NCBI GenBank assembly: GCA_963850525.1
Contig: CAWKLQ010000011.1
Coordinates: 248,001-312,000, forward strand
From: JAEMQF01 sp963850525
GTDB lineage: Bacteria; Pseudomonadota; Gammaproteobacteria; Burkholderiales; Burkholderiaceae_C
DNA length: 64,000 nucleotides
Reading direction: 5' to 3'
The notes under the pieces were generated by a model that saw only the letters and a program-made list of their open reading frames with translations, did no database searches and was not told where the DNA came from. Position 1 is the stretch's first letter, and every line of letters starts with the position of its first letter. The translations under genes and the position numbers were made by a program. Of this stretch, positions 52,372 through 60,814 are shown piece after piece.

Positions 52372-53952
52372 TCAATCGACCTCGGCGAGCCGCTCGCGCA
52401 GTTCACGCTTGAGCACTTTGCCGATGGCGCTGCGCGGCAACTCGGCGATCAGCTCAACGCTGTGCAAACGCTGCAGTTTCGCCAGGCGCGAATTGGCCCA
52501 TTGCAACAACTCGCCCGCTGCGGGTGCCGCTCCTGCCGTGTCGCCTGCCGCAGCGGCACGCAGCACGACGAAGGCCACCGGCGTTTCGCCCCAACGCCTC
52601 GACGCCGCCCCGACGACAGCAGCGTCCGCCACCGCCGGGTGTTGGCGCAGCACCGTCTCGATATCGCTCGGGTAGACGTTGAAGCCACCGCTGATGATCA
52701 TGTCTTTGCGGCGATCGAACAGGGTCAGAAATCCGTCGGCATCGAAGCGCCCGACGTCACCGGTACGGATGAAGCGTTTGCCCGTGGCGTCGAACCACTC
52801 GGCGTCGCGGGTCTTGTCGGGTTGGTTGAGGTAACCCGTCATCATGCTCGGCGAATGGCCGACGACCTCGCCGTCGCCACCCAAGGGGACTTCGCGCCCG
52901 GCTTCGTCGATCAGGCGAATGTCGTGGCCTTCGGCGGGCCGGCCGACCGTGTGCAACTTGTCGGGAAACGCGTGCGCTTCGAGGATGCACGTGCCGCCGC
53001 CTTCCGTCATTCCGTAGAACTCGATGAGCTGGCCCGGCCAGCGTTTCAGCACGTCGGCTTTGAGCGCGGCTGAAAACGGCGCGCTGGTCGCAAACTTGAC
53101 CCGAAACGCCGACAGGTCGTGGCGGTCGAAGTCGGGGTGCGCGAGCAGGCGCTGGTATTGCACGGGAACCAGCATGGTGTGCGTGATCCGGTGCTGCTGC
53201 GCCAGCGTCAGGTAGCCCGCGGCGTCGAACTTGGGGCTAAGGACCACGGTGCCGCCGAACGCCAATGTGGGCACGAAGACGACAAGCGTCGTGTTCGAGT
53301 AGAGCGGCGTCGACAACAGCGTCACGACGCGCGTCGAATACTCGTAGCGCGCACCGCGCCGCACGTGTGCCCAGCGCATCGCGTGCGACTGCACGATGCC
53401 TTTGGGGGCACCCGTCGTGCCTGACGAATAGATGATGTTGAACGCCGCTTCAGGTGCGATCTCGACGGCGTCGGCGGCTTCGCCCGGCGCGGCGAGCCAG
53501 TTCTGCAAGGCGATTCCCGCAGTGCTGCCGTCGAGCGAAATCCGCGGCGGATTGACGCCTGGTGCGGCGGCGCCGACGCCTGCGTCTTGATCAAGCACAG
53601 CCGCAGCGGCCACGTCGACGAACAGCACGCTCGCAGCACAGTCTTGCAGCATCGCGCGCAGCGCGGAGGTGGTCGAACCCGGCGCCAACGGCGCGACCGC
53701 TGCGCCCGCACGCAGCGCACCGAGGAACGTGGCGGCGTACTCGATCGACGTTGCCGCGCAGATCGCCACCGTGCCGCCCGGCCCCACGCCGTTGCGCTGC
53801 AAGGCCGCGGCAATTCGGTCCATCTGCGCGTTCAGACCGGCATAGTCCAGCTGGCGTTCGCCGTCAATGAGGGCAACGTGCGTCGGGTCTCTCTGGGCGT
53901 GCCGCTGCACGAGTCCGGAAAGCGTGGCAAATTCGATGTCGAGAAGGTTCAT
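52372..53952 (-). CDS. AMP-forming acyl-CoA ligase
   Basis: A 526-residue ANL-superfamily enzyme; the ATG at 53952 is chosen because frame further upstream lies in the inverted-repeat element. Motifs: AMP-binding loop NIIYSSGTTGAPKGIVQSHA, FYGMTEGGGTC, RTGDVGRFDADGFLTLFDRR, the SGGFNVYPSDIE hinge, and the catalytic Lys near the C-terminus in RSAIGKVLKREL. It forms acyl-CoA from a carboxylic acid and ATP. It is probably co-transcribed with the PanE-like and enolase-superfamily genes. Confidence 0.92.
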   Translation of the reverse strand: MNLLDIEFATLSGLVQRHAQRDPTHVALIDGERQLDYAGLNAQMDRIAAALQRNGVGPGGTVAICAATSIEYAATFLGALRAGAAVAPLAPGSTTSALRAMLQDCAASVLFVDVAAAAVLDQDAGVGAAAPGVNPPRISLDGSTAGIALQNWLAAPGEAADAVEIAPEAAFNIIYSSGTTGAPKGIVQSHAMRWAHVRRGARYEYSTRVVTLLSTPLYSNTTLVVFVPTLAFGGTVVLSPKFDAAGYLTLAQQHRITHTMLVPVQYQRLLAHPDFDRHDLSAFRVKFATSAPFSAALKADVLKRWPGQLIEFYGMTEGGGTCILEAHAFPDKLHTVGRPAEGHDIRLIDEAGREVPLGGDGEVVGHSPSMMTGYLNQPDKTRDAEWFDATGKRFIRTGDVGRFDADGFLTLFDRRKDMIISGGFNVYPSDIETVLRQHPAVADAAVVGAASRRWGETPVAFVVLRAAAAGDTAGAAPAAGELLQWANSRLAKLQRLHSVELIAELPRSAIGKVLKRELRERLAEVD

Positions 53953-53970
53953 TGGTTCAGGATGGTAGGC

Positions 53971-54242
53971 TAGGAGCCTGGGCGGCAGAAGGCGGGGTCC
54001 GCGTTGGGCCTGAAAAGGGGCGCAGGCTAGACGCAAATGCTCGCCGTGCCGGGTGGCACGGCGAGCATTTGCAACGACGCATGCGCCCCTTTTCAGGCCC
54101 AACCCGAAGGGCCGGGGAGATTTGCCGGGCCATTCGTCGTTTCCGGCTCGTTGTGTGGGCCCGCCACACGCCTCGCCGGCGCCTAGACTGGCCCGGCAAC
54201 TCTCCCCGGCGCGGACCCCGCCTTCTGCCGCCCAGGCTCCTA
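53971..54242. repeat. 272-bp nested inverted-repeat element (MITE-like)
   Basis: The outer 33 bp, 53971-54003 and 54210-54242, are perfect inverted repeats. Inside are three further stems: 54004-54024 with 54082-54102 (21 bp, perfect), 54033-54050 with 54055-54072 (18 bp, perfect, 4-base loop) and 54111-54132 with 54189-54210 (22 bp, one mismatch). A small GTGTGG/CCACAC stem lies within the last one. GGC flanks both ends directly and could be a 3-bp target duplication. It occupies most of the 362-bp gap between divergent genes. No protein is encoded. Confidence 0.92.
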
Positions 54243-54314
54243 GGCAAGGTGTGGCCGGTTCGACTGGCCGCGCCGCGATCGCTACGCTGAATCCGTCAAC
54301 GAGTGGAGCCCCCA

Positions 54315-54785
54315 ATGGCAAGCTTGAACGTGAATGGTCGACAGCATGAAGTCGACGTCGAGGCCGATACGCCCCTCTTGTGGGTGCTGCGCGAGCAGCT
54401 CGGCCTCACCGGCACCAAATATGGCTGCGGCATCGCCCAGTGCGGCGCGTGCACGGTGCACATCGATGGCGAGGCGGTTCGCTCGTGCGTGCGCCCGGTC
54501 GCATCGGTTGGAGCCGGCGAGAAAGTCGTGACGATCGAAGGGCTCTCGCCGAGCGGCTCGCACCCGCTGCAGAAAGCCTGGGTTGCGCTCGACGTCCCGC
54601 AGTCCGGATTTTGCCAGTGCGGAATGATCATGGCGGCAGCTTCGCTGCTCAAGGCCAAACCCCGCCCGAGCGACGCCGACATCGACGCGGCGATGACCAA
54701 CATCTGCCGCTGCGGCACCTACAACCGGGTGCGTGCGGCGATCAAGCTCGCCGCCAGCGGCGCAGCCGCGCCGCAACAAATCTGA
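54315..54785 (+). CDS. isoquinoline 1-oxidoreductase-type 2Fe-2S subunit (IorA/CoxS family)
   Basis: A 156-residue iron-sulfur subunit; ATG 54315 has GGAG upstream. The plant-ferredoxin-type cluster ligands are Cys38, 43, 46 and 58 (YGCGIAQCGACTVHIDGEAV). The second cluster uses Cys100, 102, 131 and 133 (FCQCGM and ICRCGTY). It passes electrons from the molybdenum cofactor of the large subunit, encoded 21 bp downstream. Relatives oxidise N-heterocycles or aldehydes. It is divergent from the acyl-CoA ligase across the nested repeat. Confidence 0.94.
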   Translation: MASLNVNGRQHEVDVEADTPLLWVLREQLGLTGTKYGCGIAQCGACTVHIDGEAVRSCVRPVASVGAGEKVVTIEGLSPSGSHPLQKAWVALDVPQSGFCQCGMIMAAASLLKAKPRPSDADIDAAMTNICRCGTYNRVRAAIKLAASGAAAPQQI

Positions 54786-54806
54786 ACGCCGCACCGGAGT
54801 AGTGCA

Positions 54807-56984
54807 ATGCTCAATCCCTCCAACACTGTTTCGCGTCGCGAGTTTCTGGGCAGCGTCGGCGCCGGCGCTGGCGCGCTCGTCGTCGGTTTTCACGTCGCCG
54901 ACCCGGCTGCCGCACAAGGCGGAGCTGCGCCCGATGAAATCAACGCGTGGGTCGTCGTCAAGCCCGACGACACCGTGATCATTCGAGTCGCGCGCTCGGA
55001 GATGGGCCAGGGCACGCTCACGGGGCTCGCGCAACTCGTCGCCGAAGAACTCGAATGCGACTGGGCCAAGGTCACGACGGAATACCCCACGCCGGGGCAA
55101 AGCCTGGCACGTGCCCGTGTCTGGGCGAATTTTTCGACCGGTGGCAGCCGCGGCATCCGCGAGTCTCACGACTACGTGCGCAAGGGCGGCGCCGCAGCGC
55201 GAATGATGCTGGTGCAGGCCGCAGCCGAGGCGTGGAATGTGCCGAGCAGCGAGTGCCGCGCCGCGAACAGCGTCATCACGCATGGCCCCAGCAGCCGCAG
55301 CACGAGCTTCGGCAAGGTCGCCGGCGCTGCGGCGAAGCTCGCCGCGCCGAAAGACGTTGCGCTGAAAGACCCGAAGGACTGGAAACTCGTCGGCAAACGG
55401 CTGAAGCGCCTGGACACCGTGGACAAGACGACGGGCGCGCAAATTTACGGCATGGACCTGAACATGCCCGGCATGCTGAGCGCCGCAATCAAGGACTGTC
55501 CTGTCTTCGGCGGCAAGCTGAAGAGCTTCAACGCGGCTGCCGTCGAGCAGCGGCGCGGCGTGCGCAAGGTCGTTCGCGTGGGCGACAGCGCGGTGGCGGT
55601 GATTGCCGACACCTGGTGGCGCGCGAAGACTGCGCTCGACGCCTTGCCCATCGAATGGGACGAAGGCCCGAACGCGCAGGTCAGCAGTGCCAGCACCGCG
55701 GCGATCCTCAAGGCGGGACTGGACGCGAACGACGCGGTGGTCGGCAATTCGAACGGCGATGCGAGGCAGGCTCTGGCCGGCGCGGCGCGCAAGATCGAAG
55801 CGGTGTATTCGTATCCGCACCAGAACCACGCGACGATGGAAACGATGAACGCGACGGTGCGCTGGACGCCCGAGCGTTGCGAGGTCTGGACTCCAACGCA
55901 AAACGGCGAAGCGGCACTCGCCACCGCGTCCGAGGCTGCGGGTCTGCCGCTGGCGAAGTGCGAGGTCTACAAAATTCACCTCGGCGGCGGCTTCGGGCGC
56001 CGCGGCACGCACGACTGGGTGCGCCAGGCGGTGCTGATCGCCAAGGAGATGCCGGGAACGCCGATCAAGCTGATCTGGTCGCGCGAAGAAGACATGCTGC
56101 ACGGCCGCTACCACCCGGTGACGCAGTGCAAATTGACGGCGGGAATCGACAAAGACGGCAACCTCGACGCGCTGCACATGCGCATCTCGGGTCAGTCGAT
56201 CGTCGCCAGTTTGATTCCGCAACTGATCAAGGACGGGCGCGATCCGGTCGTGTTCCAGGGTCTGAACTCGCCGGGACCCGAGGCGTCGATAGGCTACACG
56301 GTGCCGCACCTGCTGATCGACCACGCGATGCGCAACCCGCACGTGCCGCCGGGTTTCTGGCGCGGCGTGAACCTGAACCAGAACACGATTTACCTCGAGT
56401 GTTTCATCGACGAACTGGCGTTTGCATTGAAGCAAGACCCGCTCGCGCTGCGCCGCAAGTTGATGGCCAAGCACCCGAAACACCTCGCCGTGCTCAACGC
56501 CGCGGCACAGCGCGCCGGTTGGGGCACGCCGGCCGCGCCTGGCGTATTTCGGGGCCTGGCGCAGACCATGGGCTTTGGCAGTTACGTGGCGGCATGCGCC
56601 GAGGTGTCGGTGAGCGCTGCGGGCGAGTTGAAAATCCACCGCAGCGTCGCCGCGACCGACTGCGGCCACGCCGTGAATCCGCAGCAGATTGAAGCGCAGG
56701 TGGAGGGCTCCTTCGCTTACGGCCTGTCGGCGGCGCTGTTCGGCGAGTGCACCGTCAAGGGCGGGCGCATCGAGCAGGACAACTTCAACACCTACCCGGT
56801 TCTTCACATGGACATGATGCCGAAGGTGGAAACCATCGTCATGCCTTCGGGCGGTTTCTGGGGAGGCGTGGGCGAACCGACGATCGCGGTCGCTGCGCCG
56901 GCCGTGCTCAACGCGATCTTCGCAGCGACTGGCAAGCGGATTCGGGATTTGCCGCTCAAGCACCACAGCTTGAAGAAGGCCTGA
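54807..56984 (+). CDS. molybdenum hydroxylase large subunit (IorB-like), Tat signal
   Basis: A 725-residue xanthine-oxidase-family subunit with a twin-arginine signal (VSRREFLGSVGAG), so the complex is predicted to sit in the periplasm. Molybdopterin-binding segments include HLGGGFGRRGTHDWVRQAVL and FWRGVNLNQNTIYLECFIDE; the catalytic Glu is Glu690 in GGVGEPTIAV. The group contains isoquinoline 1-oxidoreductase and related aldehyde oxidases that usually donate electrons to a c-type cytochrome. Its stop overlaps the next start by one base (TGATG), coupling it to the cytochrome SoxX gene. The substrate is unknown. Confidence 0.93.
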   Translation: MLNPSNTVSRREFLGSVGAGAGALVVGFHVADPAAAQGGAAPDEINAWVVVKPDDTVIIRVARSEMGQGTLTGLAQLVAEELECDWAKVTTEYPTPGQSLARARVWANFSTGGSRGIRESHDYVRKGGAAARMMLVQAAAEAWNVPSSECRAANSVITHGPSSRSTSFGKVAGAAAKLAAPKDVALKDPKDWKLVGKRLKRLDTVDKTTGAQIYGMDLNMPGMLSAAIKDCPVFGGKLKSFNAAAVEQRRGVRKVVRVGDSAVAVIADTWWRAKTALDALPIEWDEGPNAQVSSASTAAILKAGLDANDAVVGNSNGDARQALAGAARKIEAVYSYPHQNHATMETMNATVRWTPERCEVWTPTQNGEAALATASEAAGLPLAKCEVYKIHLGGGFGRRGTHDWVRQAVLIAKEMPGTPIKLIWSREEDMLHGRYHPVTQCKLTAGIDKDGNLDALHMRISGQSIVASLIPQLIKDGRDPVVFQGLNSPGPEASIGYTVPHLLIDHAMRNPHVPPGFWRGVNLNQNTIYLECFIDELAFALKQDPLALRRKLMAKHPKHLAVLNAAAQRAGWGTPAAPGVFRGLAQTMGFGSYVAACAEVSVSAAGELKIHRSVAATDCGHAVNPQQIEAQVEGSFAYGLSAALFGECTVKGGRIEQDNFNTYPVLHMDMMPKVETIVMPSGGFWGGVGEPTIAVAAPAVLNAIFAATGKRIRDLPLKHHSLKKA

Positions 56985-57490
56985 TGCGCGGCTTTGTTCG
57001 AACCCACGCGCCCACGCTGCGCGCCACTGTCGCGGCTTGCCTGGTCGCATTCGCGCCGCTGAGCCTCGTCTGGGCGCAGGGTGACGCAAGCCCTCGCGCC
57101 GGCGGCTGGGTCGACTACCGCGTTGACGGCGACGCCATCGCGCAGCCGCTGAGCGGGACGCCGGGGGACGCGGCGCGCGGCCGCGGCATCGTTGCCGATC
57201 GCGGTCTGAGCCTGTGCTTGCTGTGCCACGCCGCGCCAATCGCGGAAGAGCGCTCTCAGGGCGACATCGGGCCCGATTTGCGAGGCGTCGGCTCGCGCCT
57301 CACCGATGCCCAGTTGCGGCTGCGCCTGGTCAATCCGCGCCGGCTCAACCCGGTGAGCGTCATGCCGCCTTACTTTGTGGATCAGGCGCTGGTTCGCGTG
57401 GGCTCGTCCTGGCAAGGCAAACCGGTGCTGAGTGCCCAGCAGATTGAAGACGTTGTTGCGTATCTGCGCACACTGCGCAGTTCCAGCTGA
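56984..57490 (+). CDS. soxX: sulfur-oxidation c-type cytochrome SoxX
   Basis: A 168-residue exported monohaem cytochrome with signal peptide (cleavage near VWAQG). The haem site is Cys78-Cys81-His82 in LCLLCHAAP and the distal ligand is probably Met127 in NPVSVMPPYF. GPDLRGVGSRLTDAQLRLRL and GKPVLSAQQIEDVVAYLRTL are typical of SoxX. With SoxA it forms the enzyme that couples thiosulfate to the SoxY cysteine. Translation is coupled to the upstream iorB-like gene, so it might also accept that enzyme's electrons. Confidence 0.92.
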   Translation: MRGFVRTHAPTLRATVAACLVAFAPLSLVWAQGDASPRAGGWVDYRVDGDAIAQPLSGTPGDAARGRGIVADRGLSLCLLCHAAPIAEERSQGDIGPDLRGVGSRLTDAQLRLRLVNPRRLNPVSVMPPYFVDQALVRVGSSWQGKPVLSAQQIEDVVAYLRTLRSSS

Positions 57491-57505
57491 CGCAGACCCG
57501 CCGCG

Positions 57506-57979
57506 ATGCGAATGCGAGCCGGAACGCAGCGTCGCCAGTGGCTGGCCGCAGGCTTGGGCAGCGCGATAGCGGTCCGGTTTGCCGTCGCCGCCGCGCCGCT
57601 CGCCCGGGCGATGGCACCCGACTTGCGCGCGGCGATCGACGCCTTCACTGCCGGCGCCGTGGTCCGCGAGGGCCGAGTCGAGATCGACGTGGCGCCACTC
57701 GTCGAGAACGGCAACGCGGTACCGATCACGATTTCCGTCGACAGCCCGATGAGCGACGCCGACCACGTCGTGGCGATCGCCTTGTTCAACGAGCGCAACC
57801 CGCAGCGCGATGTCGCGCGCTTCACTGTGGGTCCGCGCGCCGGGCGTGCACGAATCGCGACGCGAATTCGCCTCGCGACGTCGCAGCAACTCGTCGCTGT
57901 GGCGCGCCTAAGCGACGGGTCTCACTGGTCGCGAAGCGTCGACGTCATCGTCACGCTCGCGGCGTGCATCGAAGAGTAG
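57506..57979 (+). CDS. soxY: sulfur-carrier protein SoxY with atypical C-terminus
   Basis: A 157-residue SoxY with a twin-arginine-like start (TQRRQWLAAGLG) for export. Core pieces PLVENGNAVPITISVDSPMS and HVVAIALFNERNPQ match the family. SoxY carries sulfur intermediates on a cysteine in a flexible C-terminal GGCGG arm; here the tail reads TLAACIEE, keeping the cysteine (Cys154) but not the flanking glycines. It should work with SoxZ encoded 6 bp downstream. Whether the changed tail is still efficient, or marks a known variant subfamily, cannot be decided here. Confidence 0.9.
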   Translation: MRMRAGTQRRQWLAAGLGSAIAVRFAVAAAPLARAMAPDLRAAIDAFTAGAVVREGRVEIDVAPLVENGNAVPITISVDSPMSDADHVVAIALFNERNPQRDVARFTVGPRAGRARIATRIRLATSQQLVAVARLSDGSHWSRSVDVIVTLAACIEE

Positions 57980-57985
57980 ACGACG

Positions 57986-58306
57986 ATGGCGCACACCTTG
58001 ATCCACATGCCGGGCAATGCACGCCGCGGCGAAGTGATGCAGATCCGTACGCTGATCGGGCACGCCATGGAGACCGGCTATCGCGTCGACGCCCAAGGTC
58101 GGTTGGTGCCGCGCGACATCATTCGCCGCTTCACGTGCCGCTACAACGGTGAGACGGTTTTCGCCGCAGAGTTGTTCGCCGCGATCGCCGCCAACCCTTT
58201 CATCGAGTTCAGCACCGTCGCCATCGACAGCGGCACGCTGACCTTTGAATGGGAAGGCGACAACGGCTTCGTGCAGCGCGAAAGCGTGGCCTTGCGCGTC
58301 ACATGA
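57986..58306 (+). CDS. soxZ: thiosulfate-oxidation complex protein SoxZ
   Basis: A 106-residue protein with the SoxZ pattern: RRGEVMQIRTLIGHAMETGY, RRFTCRYNGETVFAAEL and TLTFEWEGDNG. SoxZ is the scaffold partner of SoxY and has no signal peptide of its own; the pair is exported together using the SoxY signal. The stop overlaps the soxA start by 4 bp. Confidence 0.94.
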   Translation: MAHTLIHMPGNARRGEVMQIRTLIGHAMETGYRVDAQGRLVPRDIIRRFTCRYNGETVFAAELFAAIAANPFIEFSTVAIDSGTLTFEWEGDNGFVQRESVALRVT

Positions 58307-59103
58307 ATGGGGGGTCTGCTGCGCTGCGCGCGTCGCGTCAGGGCGTCGCCGCGTTGGCGCTGCTGACGCTGTGTGGCGCGGGCACGGCGCAATCTGCCGC
58401 AGCGCCACAGCGTTCCGGGTTTGCCGCGATGAGCCCGCAGACCCAAGCCATGCAACTCGACGATGCGCTCAATCCGGCCATGCTTTGGGTGAAGGACGGG
58501 CTGGCGTTGTGGGGGCGCGTCCAGGGCCAGGCACAGCGCTCTTGCGAGAGTTGCCATGGCGCGCCGGCCACGAGCATGCGCGGCGTCGCGGCGCGTTATC
58601 CGGCGCTGGACTTGCTCGAGCAACAGCCGGTCGATCTTCCGGCGCGCATCAATCTCTGCCGCACCCGACACCAGCTCGCGCCGGCGTGGGCGCGCGAGTC
58701 ACCAGAGTTGTTGGCGACGGAGGCGTTGCTGGCGCTGCAGTCGCGCGGCATGCTGCTCCGCCCGCCGGCCGAGCCCGCCTTGGCAAAGTTTCGCGAACGC
58801 GGTGCCGCGCTCTTTCGGCAGCGCCTCGGGCAACTGGACCTGTCGTGTTCGAATTGCCACGACGCGCTCGTCGGCCGACGCCTGGGCGGCAGCGTCATCC
58901 CGCCGGCCGACCCGTTGCCCTATCCCGCTTACCGGCTGCAATGGCAGAGTCTGGGCTCGCTGCAGCGGCGAATTCGCAGCTGCATGACCGGCGTGCGTGC
59001 ATCACCCTTCGCCTACGGCGACCCCGAGATGGTGGAGCTCGCGCTGTACCTGGCGCAACGCGCCGCAGGTCTGGCACTCGAAGCTCCCGGGGTCAGGCCG
59101 TGA
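58303..59103 (+). CDS. soxA: sulfur-oxidation dihaem cytochrome SoxA
   Basis: From the overlapping ATG at 58303 the product has 266 residues with a signal peptide (cleavage near GTAQS). Two haem motifs are present, CESCHG at 81-86 and CSNCHD at 182-187, making this a dihaem SoxA. Cys119 is a candidate ligand for the first haem, and Cys227 (RSCMTG) is the expected cysteine ligand of the active-site haem that carries the persulfide. It pairs with SoxX. The cluster ends here; the convergent yacG gene follows after 25 bp and no soxB or soxCD is present. Confidence 0.93.
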   Translation: MNGGSAALRASRQGVAALALLTLCGAGTAQSAAAPQRSGFAAMSPQTQAMQLDDALNPAMLWVKDGLALWGRVQGQAQRSCESCHGAPATSMRGVAARYPALDLLEQQPVDLPARINLCRTRHQLAPAWARESPELLATEALLALQSRGMLLRPPAEPALAKFRERGAALFRQRLGQLDLSCSNCHDALVGRRLGGSVIPPADPLPYPAYRLQWQSLGSLQRRIRSCMTGVRASPFAYGDPEMVELALYLAQRAAGLALEAPGVRP

Positions 59104-59128
59104 CGGCGCGCAGTGGCGCTGGCGCCGC

Positions 59129-59353
59129 TCAGTGCGGACCCGAGGTCGGCGCATCGGGCTCGTCGGGCTCGTCTTCGGCACGCGTCTGCTTGGCGGCGAC
59201 CCGAAACGCCTCACTCGCCCAAGCGCCGAAGTCGTTGTTCTTGCAGCGTTGGCTGCAAAACGGCCGCGATGGGTTCTCCGGCCCATAGATGCTCTCGCCC
59301 TTGCACGCGGGGCAGGTGACGATCCTGCGGCGCTGCCCTCCAGCAGTGTTCAT
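59129..59353 (-). CDS. yacG: DNA gyrase inhibitor YacG
   Basis: A 74-residue zinc-ribbon protein with CPAC near residue 14 and CSQRC near 33, the four zinc ligands of YacG. In Escherichia coli YacG binds GyrB and blocks DNA binding. The acidic tail (RAEDEPDEPDAPTSGPH) is disordered. The ATG at 59353 overlaps the zapD stop (ATGA). It is the last gene of the pilB-pilC-pilD-coaE-zapD-yacG string. Confidence 0.93.
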   Translation of the reverse strand: MNTAGGQRRRIVTCPACKGESIYGPENPSRPFCSQRCKNNDFGAWASEAFRVAAKQTRAEDEPDEPDAPTSGPH

Positions 59354-60105
59354 GTGCAAATCGTCAGCTCGAATGGGGTGTCGACGGCACTGGGTTTGAG
59401 CTTGCCTTCGGTATCAGGCTGAAGCATTCGCACCGTCACGACCAGGCGATGCCCGCTGATTTCGGGAACCACGTCGTCACCGTCAGACAGGCGCAGTCGC
59501 GCGAGCAGGTGCGCGCGCCCGGCGGGAAGGCTTTGCTGGAACTGGCCGGCCACGGCCATCATCTTGTGCGGCACGCCGGCGTCGCGAATCAGGCGCAGCA
59601 GGAGCTGCAGCGCATCGGCCATCGGCATCAGGCCCTTCGCCCACTGCACGAGTTCCGCGCGCCGCTGTGAGGCATCGGCGTGCTGCCAGGCAAAGTAGGC
59701 CGGCAGGTCAAAGCCGCAGGTGCCACCGGGGATGTTGATGCGACTGCGAATCGCCATCAGCCAGTCGTTGCTCGCCAGCGCCGCGCCGGCCTTGCCCGGC
59801 ATCTGGTTCAAGGCGTTGAAGGCCGCGTCGATGCGCGCCATCACGTCATCCAGCGCGGCCTCCGAGATCGACGGGTTGCCCCGGTAGGTGGCGAGCTGGA
59901 CACGCTGCTTGTCGAGGTCCTTGAGCAAGTCGGACTTGAGGTCGGCGCGCGAACCGACATCGAGGATCTCGAACAGCGTGGCCAGCGCAAAGTGATGGTC
60001 CACGGCATGATCGCGAACCACGAGCTGCCCCAGGCGCTCGAACAAGTGTTCGAGGCGCAGCATGGTGCGGATGCTTTCGTTGAAGGGATACTCGTAAACG
60101 ATCAC
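59350..60105 (-). CDS. zapD: cell division protein ZapD
   Basis: A 251-residue FtsZ-bundling protein. The GTG at 60105 gives the usual N-terminus IVYEYPFNESIRTMLRLEHL; a TTG further upstream is less likely. Other family segments are GGTCGFDLPAYFAWQH and RLVVTVRMLQ. ZapD crosslinks FtsZ filaments at the division ring. The length fits the Escherichia coli protein (247 residues). Confidence 0.94.
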   Translation of the reverse strand: MIVYEYPFNESIRTMLRLEHLFERLGQLVVRDHAVDHHFALATLFEILDVGSRADLKSDLLKDLDKQRVQLATYRGNPSISEAALDDVMARIDAAFNALNQMPGKAGAALASNDWLMAIRSRINIPGGTCGFDLPAYFAWQHADASQRRAELVQWAKGLMPMADALQLLLRLIRDAGVPHKMMAVAGQFQQSLPAGRAHLLARLRLSDGDDVVPEISGHRLVVTVRMLQPDTEGKLKPSAVDTPFELTICT

Positions 60106-60198
60106 GACGCCGATTCTCAAGTGCACTCGAATGCCGCGGCAGGTTCGCCGTTGCGCCGGACGATTGTTCCACAGCGCCGCGAGGCGCCGGGCGCGCGC

Positions 60199-60804
60199 TC
60201 ACGGGTTGGCGCGCACCCAAATTTGCCAGAGCGCCCCGACGTGTTGCGTCAAATCCGCCAGCGAAATGGCGTCGTTGTAGATGATCGCGTCAGCGCACGC
60301 CCGGCGCCGCTGCCGGCTCGCCTGTTGGGCGATGATGGCGCGCACCGCGTCTGCGCTCAGGCCAGAGCGTTCGCGAACGCGTGCCACCTGCGTGGTCTCT
60401 TCGCAATCGACGATCAGGATGCGGTCCACGCGGCCGCGCCAATGCGCCGATTCGACGAGCAGGGGCACATCGAACACGATGGCCGAGGTGGTTGCGGCGT
60501 CGGCCTGGCGCTGCGTCTCGGCGCCGATCATCGGGTGCAGGATGGCCTCGAGGCGGCGCTTCGCCGCAATGTCGACGAATACCAACTGACGCATGCGATC
60601 GCGGTTCAGCGCGCCCGAGCTGTCGACGATCTCCGGCCCAAATTCGGCAGCGAGTGCGGCGATCGCCGCACCACCGGGCTCCGTCAGGCGACGCGAAATC
60701 GCGTCGGCGTCGACGAGGGTCGCTCCCTGTTGCGTGAGCAGCCCGGCGACCGTGCTTTTGCCGCTGCCGATGCCCCCAGTCAGGCCGATGCGCAGCATGG
60801 CCAA
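60199..60804 (-). CDS. coaE: dephospho-CoA kinase
   Basis: A 201-residue kinase with Walker A GLTGGIGSGKST at 7-18, the DADAISRRL segment and the lid-region RVRERSGLSADAVRAIIAQQ. It catalyses the last step of coenzyme A synthesis. ATG at 60804 and at 60798 are both possible starts; neither changes the fold. It starts 10 bp after pilD and is separated from zapD by 93 bp. Confidence 0.95.
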   Translation of the reverse strand: MAMLRIGLTGGIGSGKSTVAGLLTQQGATLVDADAISRRLTEPGGAAIAALAAEFGPEIVDSSGALNRDRMRQLVFVDIAAKRRLEAILHPMIGAETQRQADAATTSAIVFDVPLLVESAHWRGRVDRILIVDCEETTQVARVRERSGLSADAVRAIIAQQASRQRRRACADAIIYNDAISLADLTQHVGALWQIWVRANP

Positions 60805-60814
60805 GCAGCGTGGC

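Noticed and set aside
54282..57239. A 985-codon minus-strand open frame.
   Set aside because: It is antisense to the molybdenum hydroxylase genes and soxX, with low-complexity Arg-rich content.
9878..59103. Treating all sox-named genes as one system.
   Set aside because: The 9.9-15.3 kb genes are sarcosine oxidase subunits (flavin, folate and zinc motifs), while the 57.0-59.1 kb genes are sulfur-oxidation proteins (c-haem motifs); only the gene symbol is shared.
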